Shown in pieces: positions 15,430-16,368 of a DNA stretch of 16,368 nt. A program made the translations under genes and the position numbers. The notes under the pieces are model-generated. The model searched no databases. It worked only from the letters and a program-made list of their open reading frames with translations, and was not told the DNA's origin. The DNA is from Acidimicrobiaceae bacterium (GTDB lineage: Bacteria; Actinomycetota; Acidimicrobiia; Acidimicrobiales; Ilumatobacteraceae), in assembly GCA_947490975.1 (NCBI GenBank), contig CANLHV010000018.1:1-16368 (forward strand). Direction: 5' to 3'. The stretch's first letter is position 1. Each line of letters opens with the position of its first letter.

Positions 15430-16368
15430 TTAAGCGTTCTTACCTGTAGTCCAGTTTGCACCTTGCTGGTTGAACTCGACACCCTTCACCTTGTTTGATG
15501 TCACCGAAACGCGAGTTTCGTTGTAAACAACAATGATTGGTGTGTACTTAAGAGCAGCCTTTTGAATTGCTGAACTTGCAGCCTTCTTCTTGGCTGGCGT
15601 AAGGGCCGATGTCCATGCATCAATTGCTGCGTCAAGTTCTGGCGCATCAAGGTAATGCGGGTTCCAGTCGCCGGTTGACTTCCATTCACGAGTGAGATAC
15701 TCGTCTGGAGTTGGACGGCCAGCCCATTCAGCAATGCCGAATTCGCTAGCAAGCCATTCACCCTTGTTTTTGACCTTTGAGCCCTTGACCGATGGGTAAA
15801 CCGAGTAGGCGTACCAACGGGCACCACCACCGTCTGAACCGTCAAGATCAACAGTTACGTCAATGCCGATTTCTTTGCATGATGACTTAACAAATTGTGT
15901 GAACTTGTCGATGTCATCGCGTTTCCAACTCTGAAGAGTTACTTTGAAACCGTTCGGCACGCCTGCTTCAGCGAGAAGTGCTTTTGCGCGAGCGATATCT
16001 TTATTTCGCTGCGGCACTGACTTGTCAGCAGTTGGGAACGAGTCCATTACTGAGTCGTTTGCGATCAGTGCATAGCCGCCAAGAACGCCCTTGATGTAGG
16101 CGGTTCGGTCAAGCGTCAATGCGATTGCTTCACGAACACGCTTGTCGGTCAATTGACCGATGTCAGCGCGCATGTGCATGTGCAAACCACCGCAGGTTGG
16201 TACCAAAGTCTTGTAGAACTTTGCCTTTGGAAGCGTGTCTGCCTCATTGCCGTAAAGCAAGTGAATCGAGTCAAGCTTGCCAGTCTTCAATGCCGGAATT
16301 GCGGCGCTCTGTGAAACGTATTGGATCTGCTCCATTGTTTCGAACGACGGAATCTGAGCCTTGTCGAA
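15430..16368 (-). CDS. ABC transporter solute-binding protein, family 5 (peptide/nickel/opine type), N-terminus outside window
   Basis: C-terminal part (about 313 residues in view) of the extracytoplasmic receptor that captures substrate for the importer. The frame stays open to the right edge, so the Met at 16335 is internal; signal peptide and lipobox would lie outside. The family 5 hallmark is clear: LTDKRVREAIALTLDRTAYI, beginning about 60 residues into the visible Met-started part, then the helix IARAKALLAEAGVPNG and the domain hinge GFKVTLQS. The end YTPIIVVYNETRVSV...KGVEF is normal, so the gene is complete at its 3' end. A run with many Gly/Lys/Trp residues (DGGGARWYAY, KNKGEWLASEFG) is a variable insertion in the second lobe. 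Family 5 receptors bind peptides, opines, sugars, nickel-chelates and other small molecules, so the ligand cannot be named. Confidence 0.94.
   Translation of the reverse strand, partial: FDKAQIPSFETMEQIQYVSQSAAIPALKTGKLDSIHLLYGNEADTLPKAKFYKTLVPTCGGLHMHMRADIGQLTDKRVREAIALTLDRTAYIKGVLGGYALIANDSVMDSFPTADKSVPQRNKDIARAKALLAEAGVPNGFKVTLQSWKRDDIDKFTQFVKSSCKEIGIDVTVDLDGSDGGGARWYAYSVYPSVKGSKVKNKGEWLASEFGIAEWAGRPTPDEYLTREWKSTGDWNPHYLDAPELDAAIDAWTSALTPAKKKAASSAIQKAALKYTPIIVVYNETRVSVTSNKVKGVEFNQQGANWTTGKNA

Noticed and set aside
16333..16335. ATG at 16335 as the true start of the binding protein
   Set aside because: A family 5 receptor of about 300 residues would lack its first lobe and signal peptide. 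The frame continues to the window edge with protein-like sequence.
1..16368. tRNA, rRNA, CRISPR, insertion sequence, riboswitch or prophage signals
   Set aside because: Gaps are at most 120 bp and none holds a cloverleaf, spaced direct repeats, transposase-like frame, terminal inverted repeats or a recognisable glycine or cobalamin riboswitch core.

Overview
The window holds ten protein-coding genes on both strands, packed tightly with the standard genetic code (TGA, TAG and TAA all end genes). No RNA gene, mobile element, CRISPR array or origin is visible. Base composition looks balanced and uniform. Weak or absent Shine-Dalgarno sites at several genes, TANNNT boxes close to start codons, and a sulfatase of the type known from mycobacteria suggest an actinobacterial lineage, perhaps an aquatic Acidimicrobiia-like one. 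That assignment is inference with low confidence; nothing here fixes the taxon.

Layout. (1) Positions 1-2283, plus strand: a large arylsulfatase cut by the left edge. (2) 2286-2942, minus strand: a GntR/FCD repressor, tail to tail with the sulfatase and divergent from the next operon; the 77-bp divergent region carries a palindrome that is a good operator candidate. (3) 3020-11423, plus strand: five genes for oxidative N-demethylation. They are a dimethylglycine oxidase-like FAD/GcvT enzyme, etfB, etfA (overlapping by 4 bp), an MttB-superfamily methyltransferase without an in-frame amber codon, and a second, dimethylglycine/sarcosine dehydrogenase-like FAD/GcvT enzyme. (4) 11469-16368, minus strand, convergent with the catabolic genes: a peptide/nickel/opine-type ABC importer. 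Its genes in transcription order are a family 5 solute-binding protein (cut by the right edge), a strong terminator hairpin, permease 1, permease 2 and a fused double ATPase.

How the parts may work together. The importer would bring in a small nitrogen compound. The MttB-like protein would remove a methyl group from a quaternary or tertiary amine. The two flavoenzymes would oxidise remaining N-methyl groups, their GcvT-like domains would trap the formaldehyde-level carbon on tetrahydrofolate, and EtfAB would take electrons to the respiratory chain. The GntR/FCD protein would sense a carboxylated substrate or intermediate. Enzyme families are firm; the exact substrate (glycine betaine/dimethylglycine/sarcosine, proline betaine, carnitine-like or another methylated amino acid) and the link between transporter and enzymes are inference. 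The most unusual point is an MttB-type methyltransferase set between FAD/GcvT dehydrogenases and a private ETF, with no corrinoid protein or corrinoid reactivase in view.
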